Assembly (NCBI RefSeq): GCF_002338065.1
Contig: NZ_DDHJ01000004.1
Coordinates: 640,059-704,058 of the forward strand
From: Pseudomonas sp. UBA1879
Lineage (GTDB): Bacteria; Pseudomonadota; Gammaproteobacteria; Pseudomonadales; Pseudomonadaceae
Length of the DNA: 64,000 nt
Reading direction: 5' to 3'
The position numbers were made by a program, and so were the translations under genes. This document shows, piece by piece, positions 8,907-17,562 of this stretch. A model generated the notes under the pieces. It ran no database searches, was not told the origin of the DNA, and saw only the letters and a list, made by a program, of their open reading frames with translations. How positions within the stretch are numbered: the stretch's first letter is position 1; each line of letters opens with the position of its first letter.

Positions 8907-9749
8907 TTAGCGAGCGCGACGGCTCATGAAGGCCAGACGTTCGAGAAGCTGCACATCCTGCTCATTCTTCACCAATGCCCCGGCCAACGGCGGAATGGCT
9001 TTGGTCGGATCACGCTCGCGCAAAACCGCTTCGCCGATGTTGTCGGCCATCAGCAACTTGAGCCAGTCCACCAGCTCGGAGGTCGAGGGTTTTTTCTTCA
9101 GGCCTGGCACTTTGCGCACGTCGAAAAACACGTCCAGCGCTTCGCTGACCAGGTCCTTTTTGATGTCCGGGTAATGCACGTCGACGATCTGCTGCAGGGT
9201 GGTGCGATCAGGGAAGGCGATGTAATGGAAGAAGCAGCGGCGCAGGAAGGCGTCCGGCAGCTCTTTTTCGTTGTTGGAGGTAATGATGATGATCGGGCGT
9301 TTCTTGGCCTTGATCGTCTCGTCGATCTCGTAAACGTAGAACTCCATCTTGTCGAGTTCTTGCAAGAGGTCGTTGGGAAATTCGATGTCGGCCTTGTCGA
9401 TCTCGTCGATCAGCAGAATCACCCGCTCTTCGGCCTCGAAGGCCTCCCAGAGCTTGCCTTTCTTCAGGTAGTTGCGCACGTCGTGGACTTTATCAACGCC
9501 CAGTTGCGAGTCGCGCAAACGGCTGACCGCGTCGTACTCGTACAGACCCTGATGGGCCTTGGTAGTCGACTTGATGTGCCAGGTGATCAGCTTCGCACCG
9601 AAGGATTCGGCCAGTTGCTCGGCGAGCATGGTCTTGCCGGTGCCAGGCTCGCCCTTGACCAGCAGCGGACGCTCCAGGGTGATCGCCGCATTGACGGCCA
9701 GCTTCAGGTCGTCGGTAGCGACATAGGCGCGGGTGCCTTCGAACTTCAT
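8907..9749 (-). CDS. MoxR-family AAA+ ATPase
   Basis: 280 aa. The start ATG (MKFEGTRAYVATDD) has GAGGA at 8 bp; a TTG 18 bp further upstream is less likely. Walker A GEPGTGKT is at residues 33-40, Walker B VILLIDEID at about 110-118, and sensor residues follow in ITSNNEKELPDAFLRR. MoxR ATPases act as chaperones with VWA partners, and the downstream VWA gene fits that role. Confidence 0.92.
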   Translation of the reverse strand: MKFEGTRAYVATDDLKLAVNAAITLERPLLVKGEPGTGKTMLAEQLAESFGAKLITWHIKSTTKAHQGLYEYDAVSRLRDSQLGVDKVHDVRNYLKKGKLWEAFEAEERVILLIDEIDKADIEFPNDLLQELDKMEFYVYEIDETIKAKKRPIIIITSNNEKELPDAFLRRCFFHYIAFPDRTTLQQIVDVHYPDIKKDLVSEALDVFFDVRKVPGLKKKPSTSELVDWLKLLMADNIGEAVLRERDPTKAIPPLAGALVKNEQDVQLLERLAFMSRRAR

Positions 9750-9942
9750 CGGAAAATCCTCGAACAAGGCGTGGCAGCATGGGCCCGAACGCCGAAAAGA
9801 ATGCAGCGACTATAACGCGCCCCCCGCCCGAGTGTGAACGCAGACGCTTTATTCAGTCTCTGAATGGCGGGTCGGGGTTTGACTGAAGGAAAAATTGTAA
9901 CGCGCATTGATGTATCGCCAAATTGGCTATACATTCCCCGCC

Positions 9943-10173
9943 ATGTCGACCAAACATAGATTCAGAGACAAATACAGGATTCAACTGCGGGAAAAGGACC
10001 ACCTGCCGCCTCACGTTCACCTGACCGGTGGAGGCTTGGACGTTCTGATTTGCCTGCAGTTGGTTGAACCCATGCGCGGTCATGCCCCGGCCGCCGTGCT
10101 CAAGGAAGCGCTGGAATGGGTACGGGCTCACCAGTGTGAATTGATGGAGGAATGGAAACGATGGCATCCATGA
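9943..10173 (+). CDS. DUF4160 domain protein
   Basis: 76 aa from ATG 9943 (MSTKHRFRDKYRIQLREKDHL); an upstream in-frame ATG at 9907 lacks a ribosome-binding site. It carries the family pattern of a basic beta-hairpin then DHLPPHVHL, and ends with EWVRAHQCELMEEW. The gene overlaps the DUF2442-HTH gene by 13 bp or more. DUF4160 and DUF2442 proteins are often adjacent and have been proposed as toxin-antitoxin-like pairs; activity is unproven. Confidence 0.8.
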   Translation: MSTKHRFRDKYRIQLREKDHLPPHVHLTGGGLDVLICLQLVEPMRGHAPAAVLKEALEWVRAHQCELMEEWKRWHP

Positions 10174-10676
10174 AACGACCCCGCCTCAAAGCCGTCGAGG
10201 CCCTGGCCAATCGCAGGCTGGCGCTCACGTTTATAAACGATCAACGTTTCGTGCTCGACTTGAGCGCAGACATTCGCAGCCACCCTGGCCTCAAGCCTTT
10301 GCAGGACACCACTGTCTTTACGCAGGCACAGATCGGCGATGACGGCTGGACCGTTGAATGGCTCGACCCGGACATTCAACTCGGGGCGGACACGCTCTAT
10401 CTGGATGCTCAGGCTCAGGCAGCCACTGACGAGAACACCCGGATCTTCATCGGCTGGCGTGCCAGAACAGGTTTGCCCCTGGCGCTGGCGGCTGAAGCCT
10501 TGGGGGTCAGCACGCGGAGCATTACCCGGTACAGCAACGGTCGCGAAGCTGCACCGCGAACGTTGGCACTGGCCTGCCTTGGGTGGGACGCTCTGCAGGA
10601 GCAAGGGCAACGTGGTTTTCTGGTTGCCGAAAAGCGTGCGGCTTACGGTGTCGAGCGGGACAACGAATCGGAGTGA
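10161..10676 (+). CDS. DUF2442 protein with C-terminal helix-turn-helix
   Basis: 171 aa from ATG 10161, chosen because GGAGG lies 10 bp upstream; ATGs at 10152 and 10170 are alternatives. Residues about 10-95 resemble DUF2442 (LTFINDQRFVLDLS and VEWLDPDIQLGADTLY). Residues about 105-160 form a helix-turn-helix (ALAAEALGVSTRSITRYSNG) with GWDALQEQ after it. A DNA-binding partner overlapping a small basic protein is the layout of an autoregulating antitoxin, which is inference. Confidence 0.78.
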   Translation: MASMKRPRLKAVEALANRRLALTFINDQRFVLDLSADIRSHPGLKPLQDTTVFTQAQIGDDGWTVEWLDPDIQLGADTLYLDAQAQAATDENTRIFIGWRARTGLPLALAAEALGVSTRSITRYSNGREAAPRTLALACLGWDALQEQGQRGFLVAEKRAAYGVERDNESE

Positions 10677-10684
10677 GCGTAGCC

Positions 10685-11761
10685 TCACTGCGCCTCACTC
10701 TTCCCACTGTCATACCGCGTGTTGAACGCCTGGATGAACGCGTTCTGCAGGATCTGCAGGAATGCCTGGAATGCGCTGACGTCCTGTTTGTGGACGCTGC
10801 CGCTCAGTTCGACGCGGGTGGCGAACTGGTTTTTTCGCTGGTTCTTGAGCACGGTTTCGCTGGCGCCGACCATCGCTTCCCACACCGAGCGGAAGAAACC
10901 CTTGTTCTTGTTCTCGACGTCCTGCTGCCAGTTGAAGATGTCGACGTCCCGCAGCAGCGGTTTGATATAGCCGCTGAGTTGGCCTTTGTTGGCCTGGGCT
11001 TCGATGACGATATCGCCGTTGCCGGCATTGAAGTCGAACTTGCCGTAGGCCGCCGCGAAATCGTTCATGCTTTTGAGTTGCAGGTTGGTCGCCCGCAGCT
11101 TGAAGTCGAAGTCTTCGAAATTGCTGAACGGGTCGAACGTGGCGCTGGATTCCAGGGGCGCCTCGCCTTGCAGCAGGGCTTTGCCCTCGAAGCGAGCGTC
11201 GCGTTTGCCGGCGGTGTCGACCACGTTGGTGAGGTTATAAATGCTGGCGTTAACCTTGTCGGCCTCGATCTTCACCTTCGGCGTAGAGGTGAAGTTGCTG
11301 AAGGTAATTTTGCCGTCGGTGACGCGCACCTCATTGAGGGTGATCGGCAGCAGCTTGTTCAGCTGCGCCTGCCAGTCGGTGCCCGCACCGGTCTGGGACT
11401 GTTGCTTGTTAGTGCCGCCGTCGACGAAGTTCAGCTCTGGGCTGAGGAATGCGGCTTCGGCGACCACGGCATGGTCGTACCAGAGGGAATGCCAGCTGAC
11501 CGCAATGTCAATCACCGGCACCTTGAGCAACGGAACCGGCACCTTGCCGTCCACTTTGACGATGTTCAGGCCATTGATTCTGTACGCCCCGCGCCACAGC
11601 GCCAGATCGACATCCGCGACCTCGCCACGATAGTCGCCCATGTCGGCGAGTTTTTGATTGAGGTAGTTGCGCACCACGTAGGGCAACGCGAGGTGTATGA
11701 CGATCAACAGCACAACGAGGCCCACGACTGTCCACAGTGGCCAGCTATAGCGACGTTTCAT
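10685..11761 (-). CDS. DUF748 (AsmA-like) membrane-anchored protein
   Basis: 358 aa from ATG 11761, which has GGAG 9 bp upstream. A single N-terminal transmembrane segment (about residues 8-28) is followed by a long beta-rich periplasmic region with repeating AsmA-type features (GLNIVKVDGKVPVPLLKVPVIDIAVSW style). AsmA/DUF748 proteins are linked to phospholipid and outer-membrane homeostasis. It ends 9 bp from the convergent DUF2442 gene, so transcripts from both sides must overlap or stop very close together. Confidence 0.85.
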   Translation of the reverse strand: MKRRYSWPLWTVVGLVVLLIVIHLALPYVVRNYLNQKLADMGDYRGEVADVDLALWRGAYRINGLNIVKVDGKVPVPLLKVPVIDIAVSWHSLWYDHAVVAEAAFLSPELNFVDGGTNKQQSQTGAGTDWQAQLNKLLPITLNEVRVTDGKITFSNFTSTPKVKIEADKVNASIYNLTNVVDTAGKRDARFEGKALLQGEAPLESSATFDPFSNFEDFDFKLRATNLQLKSMNDFAAAYGKFDFNAGNGDIVIEAQANKGQLSGYIKPLLRDVDIFNWQQDVENKNKGFFRSVWEAMVGASETVLKNQRKNQFATRVELSGSVHKQDVSAFQAFLQILQNAFIQAFNTRYDSGKSEAQ

Positions 11762-11903
11762 GGCTGATGTCTCCGGGTTCGGGATGGGGTGACTGCGTGA
11801 TGTGTTGACTGCTGGCGATGGCATCCGTTCGCTATGACTGGACGCCAGTTATGCCCAGGCTTAGGCTTTGAGCTTTTCCGCCACCTGCACAAAGGACCCG
11901 GTC

Positions 11904-12878
11904 ATGAGCCGTATCTACGCTGACAACGCCCATTCCATCGGCAACACTCCACTGGTGCAGATCAACCGCATCGCGCCGCGCGGGGTCACGATTCTGGCCA
12001 AGATCGAAGGGCGTAATCCGGGGTATTCGGTCAAATGCCGGATCGGCGCGAACATGGTCTGGGACGCTGAAAGCAAGGGCAAGCTCAAGCCGGGTATGAC
12101 CCTGGTCGAGCCTACGTCCGGCAACACCGGCATTGGTCTGGCGTTCGTGGCCGCAGCCCGTGGCTATAAATTGGTACTGACCATGCCGTCGTCCATGAGC
12201 ATCGAACGACGCAAGGTGCTCAAGGCGCTGGGTGCCGAGCTGCTGCTGACCGAGCCGGCGCAGGGCATGAAAGGCGCCATCGCCAAGGCCGAAGCTTTGG
12301 TCGCCAGCGATCCCGAGAAATACTTCATGCCCGCGCAGTTCGAGAACCCGGCCAATCCGGCCATTCACGAAAAGACCACGGGCCCGGAAATCTGGAATGA
12401 CACCGATGGCGCCATCGACGTGCTGGTGGCGGGCGTGGGCACCGGCGGCACCATCAGCGGCGTGTCCCGCTACATCAAGCACACCATGGGCAAGCCGATC
12501 AGATCGGTGGCCGTCGAGCCGCTGATTTCGCCGATCATCACCCAGGCCATGGCGGGGCAGGAGATCACGCCCAGCCCGCACAAGATTCAAGGGATCGGCG
12601 CCGGTTTCATTCCGAAGAACCTCGACCTGTCGATCGTCGATCAGGTGGAATTGGTCAGCGACGAGGAAGCCAAAGCCATGGCCCTGCGGCTGATGCAGGA
12701 GGAGGGCATTCTCTGCGGCATCTCGTGTGGCGCGGCGATGCAGGCGGCGGTGCGTCTGGCCGAGAAGCCAGAAATGCAGGGCAAGACGATTGTCGTGATC
12801 CTGCCGGACTCGGGGGAACGTTACCTGTCGAGCATGCTGTTCAGTGATCTGTTCACGGAGCAGGAATTGACCCAATAA
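11904..12878 (+). CDS. cysK: Cysteine synthase A
   Basis: 324 aa, fold type II PLP enzyme that makes cysteine from O-acetylserine and sulfide. The PLP lysine lies in NPGYSVKCRIGANM (about residue 42), the substrate loop is PTSGNTGIGLAF and the phosphate loop GVGTGGTISG; these match CysK rather than CysM. The start ATG gives MSRIYADNAHSIGNTPLV. It stands alone, divergent from the DUF748 gene. Confidence 0.95.
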   Translation: MSRIYADNAHSIGNTPLVQINRIAPRGVTILAKIEGRNPGYSVKCRIGANMVWDAESKGKLKPGMTLVEPTSGNTGIGLAFVAAARGYKLVLTMPSSMSIERRKVLKALGAELLLTEPAQGMKGAIAKAEALVASDPEKYFMPAQFENPANPAIHEKTTGPEIWNDTDGAIDVLVAGVGTGGTISGVSRYIKHTMGKPIRSVAVEPLISPIITQAMAGQEITPSPHKIQGIGAGFIPKNLDLSIVDQVELVSDEEAKAMALRLMQEEGILCGISCGAAMQAAVRLAEKPEMQGKTIVVILPDSGERYLSSMLFSDLFTEQELTQ

Positions 12879-13019
12879 ACGCCGTGGCGTGTGCTTCGGC
12901 TTTTTACCAGGACGATGAAGGCTTATGATGGCGCCATCCAGACCTGCCGAGACGTGACATACGTCATTCGGCAGGGTCGTTGATTGATTAGAATACCCAG
13001 CGATCAGGTTGCGATGTCT

Positions 13020-13180
13020 GTGGGAGCGTGGCTTGTCTCTGGGCCGCACTCGGACGATCGGCGACGCGATGGTCGTAAATCCGGGGCGCACGGCGTGTCA
13101 GGCGCGCAGCGTTGCCAGGGTTTGCTGCCGGTTCCCGGCAGATCGTCCGAGTGCGGCCCAGAGACAAGCCACGCTCCTAC
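13020..13180. repeat. Long inverted repeat, REPIN of a third class
   Basis: Arms of 40 nt (13020-13059 and 13141-13180) are reverse complements with one mismatch; the core is GGAGCGTGGCTTGTCTCTGG. An 81-nt spacer separates them. The outer arm and part of the spacer recur at 33943-34078. It occupies most of the 355-bp gap between cysK and lpxO. Confidence 0.85.
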
Positions 13181-13233
13181 AGGTGGCTGTTCGCGACAAT
13201 GGTTCGACATCTGCCTGTTCCAAGGAGAGCTTC

Positions 13234-14172
13234 ATGACCCTTTCTTTCGCTGCCAAAGCGGCGATTCTGCTGCTGTTTATCGGCAGCACGCTTTACGTGC
13301 ATTTGCGCGGCAAGGCGCGTTTGCCGGTGTTGCGCCAATTCGTGAACCACTCCGCGTTGTTCGCGCCTTACAACGCCCTGATGTACCTGTTCTCCAGTGT
13401 GCCGTCCAAGCCCTACCTTGACCGCAGCAAATTTCCCGAGCTGGACGTGTTGCGCGACAACTGGGAAACCATTCGCGACGAAGCGATGCACCTGTTCGAT
13501 GAGGGATACATTCGCGCTGCCGCCAAGGATAACGACGCCGGTTTCGGTTCGTTCTTCAAGAAAGGCTGGAAGCGTTTTTACTTGAAGTGGTACGACAAAC
13601 CGCTGCCCTCGGCCGAGGCGCTGTGCCCGAAAACCGTCGAGCTGGTCAGCCGCATCCCCAACGTCAAAGGCGCGATGTTCGCGCTGTTGCCGGGCGGCAG
13701 CCACCTGAACCCGCACCGCGACCCGTTTGCCGGATCCTTGCGTTATCACTTGGGCCTGTCCACGCCGAACTCCGACGATTGCCGGATTTTCGTTGACGGC
13801 AAGGTCTATGCCTGGCGCGATGGGGAAGACGTGATGTTCGATGAAACCTATGTGCACTGGGTCAAGAATGAAACCGACGTGACCCGCGTGATCCTGTTCT
13901 GCGACATCGAGCGTCCGTTGAGCAACCGCTTCATGACCTCCGTCAACCGCAGCGTCAGCGCTTTTCTTGGCCGCGCTACCGCACCGCAGAACACCGATGA
14001 CGAACGCGTGGGTGGCATCAACCAGGCGTATGCCTTCAGCAAGCGTTTCAGCAACGCGTTCAGTGGCAAGGTCAAGCAATTCAAGCGCGCCAATCCGAAG
14101 GCCTATCGCATCTTGCGTCCGGTGCTCGCAGTGGCCGTGCTGACGCTGTTGGGCTACTGGTTGTTCGGCTGA
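13234..14172 (+). CDS. lpxO: Lipid A 2-hydroxylase, LpxO family
   Basis: 312 aa. The ATG is preceded by AAGGAGA. An N-terminal transmembrane segment is followed by an aspartyl/asparaginyl hydroxylase (Fe(II)/2-oxoglutarate) fold with iron ligands in NPHRDPF and the later VHW, and a second hydrophobic anchor at the C-terminus (about residues 292-310). LpxO hydroxylates the secondary acyl chain of lipid A at the inner membrane, altering membrane robustness and host recognition. It is monocistronic. Confidence 0.9.
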   Translation: MTLSFAAKAAILLLFIGSTLYVHLRGKARLPVLRQFVNHSALFAPYNALMYLFSSVPSKPYLDRSKFPELDVLRDNWETIRDEAMHLFDEGYIRAAAKDNDAGFGSFFKKGWKRFYLKWYDKPLPSAEALCPKTVELVSRIPNVKGAMFALLPGGSHLNPHRDPFAGSLRYHLGLSTPNSDDCRIFVDGKVYAWRDGEDVMFDETYVHWVKNETDVTRVILFCDIERPLSNRFMTSVNRSVSAFLGRATAPQNTDDERVGGINQAYAFSKRFSNAFSGKVKQFKRANPKAYRILRPVLAVAVLTLLGYWLFG

Positions 14173-14278
14173 TAACTAAACGTTGCATCCAGCACCGTGC
14201 GCTGGTTATATTCAGCGCCGGTGTTGAAACAGTTTGAAACACCGACCTCTTATTCCGATGAAGATCAGCGCCATGCCT

Positions 14279-14440
14279 GCTTCCCACTCGCCATTCGTGT
14301 TCGACACTGCAGCCTTCGCTGCGGGTGAGCCGCGTGGGTGCCAGCAAGCGTTCTACATCACGCGTTACCCCCCACCTTCTCCTGTGACCGGCCCGGTCGC
14401 GAGCGTTGTCTCGCCGCCCGCCGTGGTTGCGCTTGGCTGA
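14279..14440 (+). other. Possible short upstream ORF/leader before the EamA exporter gene
   Basis: The 374-bp gap 14173-14546 contains an ATG-led frame (from about 14273) of roughly 55 codons ending at 14440. Its C-terminal half is rich in Pro and Val (PPPSPVTGPVASVVSPPAVVAL). It ends 106 bp before the exporter gene, and a short CCGG-flanked inverted repeat (about 14498-14516) followed by ATTTT lies between. This could be a leader peptide controlling the exporter, or noise. No similarity is recognised. Confidence 0.25.
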
Positions 14441-14546
14441 CCGACTGCGTTGACGCCGTCGTCTCACGCCTGCCCATCCTCAACAAAACATCCGTGAATC
14501 CGGTCTTTGCGCCGGGTCCGATTTTGTCTGAATCACAGGTGACACC

Positions 14547-15401
14547 ATGTTTACCAATAAAACCCTGGTCTCGATGGCCACGACCACGCTGTTCGTCCTG
14601 CTGTGGAGCAGCGGCGCAATCGTGTCCAAATGGGGCCTGACCCACGCTTCGCCCTTTGCCTTTCTGCTGTTCCGCTTTTTGCTGGCGCTGATCGCGCTGG
14701 CGATTCTGATTCCCACCCTTGGCTACAAATGGCCTGCCACACGCCAGTCCATGGGCTATGCCCTGGCGACCGGCGCGGTACTGCTCGGTGCCTATCAGAT
14801 CTGTTACTTGCTGGCGCTGGACATGCACGTCGCTCCCGGTGTCATGGCGACCATCATGGGGGTGCAACCGATCCTCACGGCCGTGCTTGTCGAACGCAGC
14901 CGTGCCTGGTCGCGGATGTTCGGTCTGGGGTTGGGGCTGGCCGGGCTGATCCTGGTCGTGTTCCAGGGCATCGGCGACGGCGGCTCGCTGGCGGGCATGC
15001 TGTTCGGTGTGCTGGGCATGTTGAGCATGACCTGCGGGTCGATCATGCAGAAGCGCATCACCGCCAACCCCCTCGGCACGCTGCCGGTTCAGTACTTCGC
15101 CGGCACGCTCGTGTGCGCGGTGTTCGTGCCGTTTCAGCCGTTTCACTTCGAACACAGTGTGGGTTTCTATGTGCCAGTGCTGTACATGGGGCTGGTGGTC
15201 TCTGTGCTGGCGACCTTCCTGCTGTACCGGTTGATCGCCCAGGGCAATCTGGTCAATGTCACCAGCCTCTTTTATCTGGTGCCTGCCGTGACGGCGATCA
15301 TGGATTACCTCATCTTCGGCAACCGGCTGGCGCTGCTGAGTGTGCTGGGCATGATGCTGATCGTGGTAGGGCTGATCTTTGTGTTCAGAAAGGTGAAGTA
15401 A
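14547..15401 (+). CDS. EamA/DMT family transporter
   Basis: 284 aa with ten hydrophobic segments in two EamA halves, the pattern of drug/metabolite transporters that export amino acids or other metabolites. The N-terminal SSGAIVSKWGLTHASPFAFLLFRF segment and the second repeat (PVQYFAGTLVCAVFVPF) are typical. ATG start after an AGGTGA-like ribosome site. Substrate is not predictable. Confidence 0.9.
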   Translation: MFTNKTLVSMATTTLFVLLWSSGAIVSKWGLTHASPFAFLLFRFLLALIALAILIPTLGYKWPATRQSMGYALATGAVLLGAYQICYLLALDMHVAPGVMATIMGVQPILTAVLVERSRAWSRMFGLGLGLAGLILVVFQGIGDGGSLAGMLFGVLGMLSMTCGSIMQKRITANPLGTLPVQYFAGTLVCAVFVPFQPFHFEHSVGFYVPVLYMGLVVSVLATFLLYRLIAQGNLVNVTSLFYLVPAVTAIMDYLIFGNRLALLSVLGMMLIVVGLIFVFRKVK

Positions 15402-15542
15402 CGCGTTTTAGCGGCGTACGCTGAGGGCTTGTGTGGAGACGCTATGTTGGCTGGCAAACCGCCTTTGTCCGATCACGGTCCGCACCAAGCCGGCTCTCAC
15501 AAGGTCGTGCATAGGTCATAGAATCTGTGACCGACGTTGCAC

Positions 15543-15646
15543 TGTGGGAGCCGGCTTGCTGGCGAAAGCGGCATATCAGTCAATTGAGGGGTGAATGACA
15601 CGACGCCTTCGTCCAACCACGGCCTGCACCAAGCCGCCTCCCGCAG
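15543..15646. repeat. REPIN, with a decayed second copy upstream
   Basis: The left arm GTGGGAGCCGGCTTGCTGGC is intact; the right arm AAGCCGCCTCCCGCAG is degenerate. A more decayed copy lies at about 15428-15503. They fill the gap between the exporter gene and the chemoreceptor gene, which converge. Confidence 0.7.
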
Positions 15647-15679
15647 ATTCAGCGGTGCATTGCCGCCGTTGAGTGTCAG

Positions 15680-17302
15680 TCACAACACAAACCGCGTCAC
15701 CAGCCCGTTCAAATCCACTGCCAGCCGCGACAGTTCCTGGCTGGCGGCGGAGGTCTGGGTGGCGCCGGCTGCCGTTTGTGTCGACAAGTCGCGAATGTTC
15801 ACCAGGCTACGGTCCACCTCACGTGCCACCAGCGATTGCTGTTCCGCAGCACTGGCGATGACCAGGTTGCGCTGGTTGATTTGCGAGATCGCGGCCGTGA
15901 TTTTTTCCAACGCCAGGCCTGCGCCGCTGGCCCGTTGCAGCGTCTGCTCGGCCCGGCTGGCGCTGTTCTGCATGGCGTCGACGGTTTTCTGAGTGCCAGT
16001 CTGAATGCTGCTGATCATCTGCTCGATTTCCTGAGTGGAGTCCTGGGTGCGCTGCGCCAGCGACCGAACTTCGTCGGCCACCACCGCGAAACCGCGTCCC
16101 GCTTCACCCGCCCGTGCCGCTTCGATGGCCGCGTTGAGCGCCAGCAGGTTGGTCTGTCCGGCGATGCCGCGAATCACTTCCAGCACTTTGCTGATGTCTT
16201 GAGCCTGCACCGCCAACCCCTGCGCCTCTGTCGACGCGTTCATGACATCTCCCACCAGCCCCTGAATGGATTCGATGGTGTCGGCGACCTGACGATGGCC
16301 ATGCCGGGTGTCTTCGTCAGAAGCCTTCGAGGCCTCGGAAGTCGATACGGCATTGTTCGCCACTTCATCGACCGCTGCGCTCATCTGGGTGACGGCCGTG
16401 GCCGCAAGCTCGATCTCGTCGTTCTGCGACTGCAGGCTGCGGGTGCTTTGGTCCATGACCGAACTCATTTCTTCTGCGGCCGACGCCAGTTGCTGGGAGG
16501 AGTCACTGATGCCGCGAATGGTCGAGCGAAGATTCTGTTGCATGACGGCAAGGGCCTGGAGCAACTGCGCAGGTTCGTCCTTGCCGACCGGGGTGAGGGT
16601 GGTTGTGAGTTTGCCTGCTGCAATGATTTGCGCGACCTCGAGCGCCTGGCCGATGGGTTTCACGATACTGCGGGTCAGAGCCACTGCCAGCGCCAGCGTC
16701 AGAAACAACGAGGCGACGATGATCGCGATCACGATCATCTGGGTGCGCTCATACAAGCGCGCGGCCTGCCTGGCGGCATGTTCCGCGCCCTGTTGGCTGT
16801 AGCCGATCAGCGCGCGCAAGTGGCCGTCCAGCTTGCCGCCTTCAGGGGCCAATTCCTCGCTCAGCACTTTGTACGCCTGGCCCTGCTGCTGCGCATCGAT
16901 GTTCGCGATCACTTGGTCGAGAATCTTCAAGTAACGCTCAACGGAGCCTTCGATCTGGCTGACCAGCTGGCGTTCTTCTGGCGCAGAGACCTCGCTTTTA
17001 TAGGCGCTCAGTTGCTTGAGCAACCGGTCGCGGTTGTCGTCAATGGCGCGCTTGGTGTTGCGCTGCACGTTCGCCTCGGGAATGGCGATCAGGCGCAGAG
17101 CCTCCATTCGAAGGGTGGTCACGCGGTCGGCCATTGTGTGGGTGTCTTCGATGTGCGGCATCCAGGTCTGTTCGATCACCTCGGCGCTGGCACGCAGCAC
17201 CGACATTTGGCCCAGAGAAAATAATCCAACGGCTGCCAACAACAGGCCGACCAACCCGAAACCCAGGCTTGCTCTGCGGCCAATACGCATGTTTCTGATC
17301 AC
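15680..17302 (-). CDS. Methyl-accepting chemotaxis protein
   Basis: 540 aa. The GTG start at 17302 follows GAGGAGCG; an ATG 12 bp later is an alternative. Two transmembrane segments (about residues 12-32 and 190-212) bracket a four-helix-bundle periplasmic sensor, followed by HAMP (about 213-265) and the signalling hairpin with the highly conserved tip GIAGQTNLLALNAAIEAARAGE. Signals pass to a CheA kinase encoded elsewhere. Ligand is unknown. Confidence 0.93.
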   Translation of the reverse strand: MIRNMRIGRRASLGFGLVGLLLAAVGLFSLGQMSVLRASAEVIEQTWMPHIEDTHTMADRVTTLRMEALRLIAIPEANVQRNTKRAIDDNRDRLLKQLSAYKSEVSAPEERQLVSQIEGSVERYLKILDQVIANIDAQQQGQAYKVLSEELAPEGGKLDGHLRALIGYSQQGAEHAARQAARLYERTQMIVIAIIVASLFLTLALAVALTRSIVKPIGQALEVAQIIAAGKLTTTLTPVGKDEPAQLLQALAVMQQNLRSTIRGISDSSQQLASAAEEMSSVMDQSTRSLQSQNDEIELAATAVTQMSAAVDEVANNAVSTSEASKASDEDTRHGHRQVADTIESIQGLVGDVMNASTEAQGLAVQAQDISKVLEVIRGIAGQTNLLALNAAIEAARAGEAGRGFAVVADEVRSLAQRTQDSTQEIEQMISSIQTGTQKTVDAMQNSASRAEQTLQRASGAGLALEKITAAISQINQRNLVIASAAEQQSLVAREVDRSLVNIRDLSTQTAAGATQTSAASQELSRLAVDLNGLVTRFVL

Positions 17303-17562
17303 TATGTTTCGCTCCTCGGTACGACAAGTCGGGGTGCACCCAACGCCTTTTTATCTCTGAGGCGTCTTGGTAGGGATGGTTTCGATATCAAACTGATATC
17401 ACGCACGGATCTTGACTGTCGTGGATGAAAACCGTTCCGAAGGGCAACCGAATACGCGTTCGGGCGCCGCCTGCGAACGATGACCAGATATTTCAAACGA
17501 GCAGGCGACGCTGCCCTGTGGCGAAGGGGCGCGTTGTAACGATGCGCAGTAAAGGCGTGACG

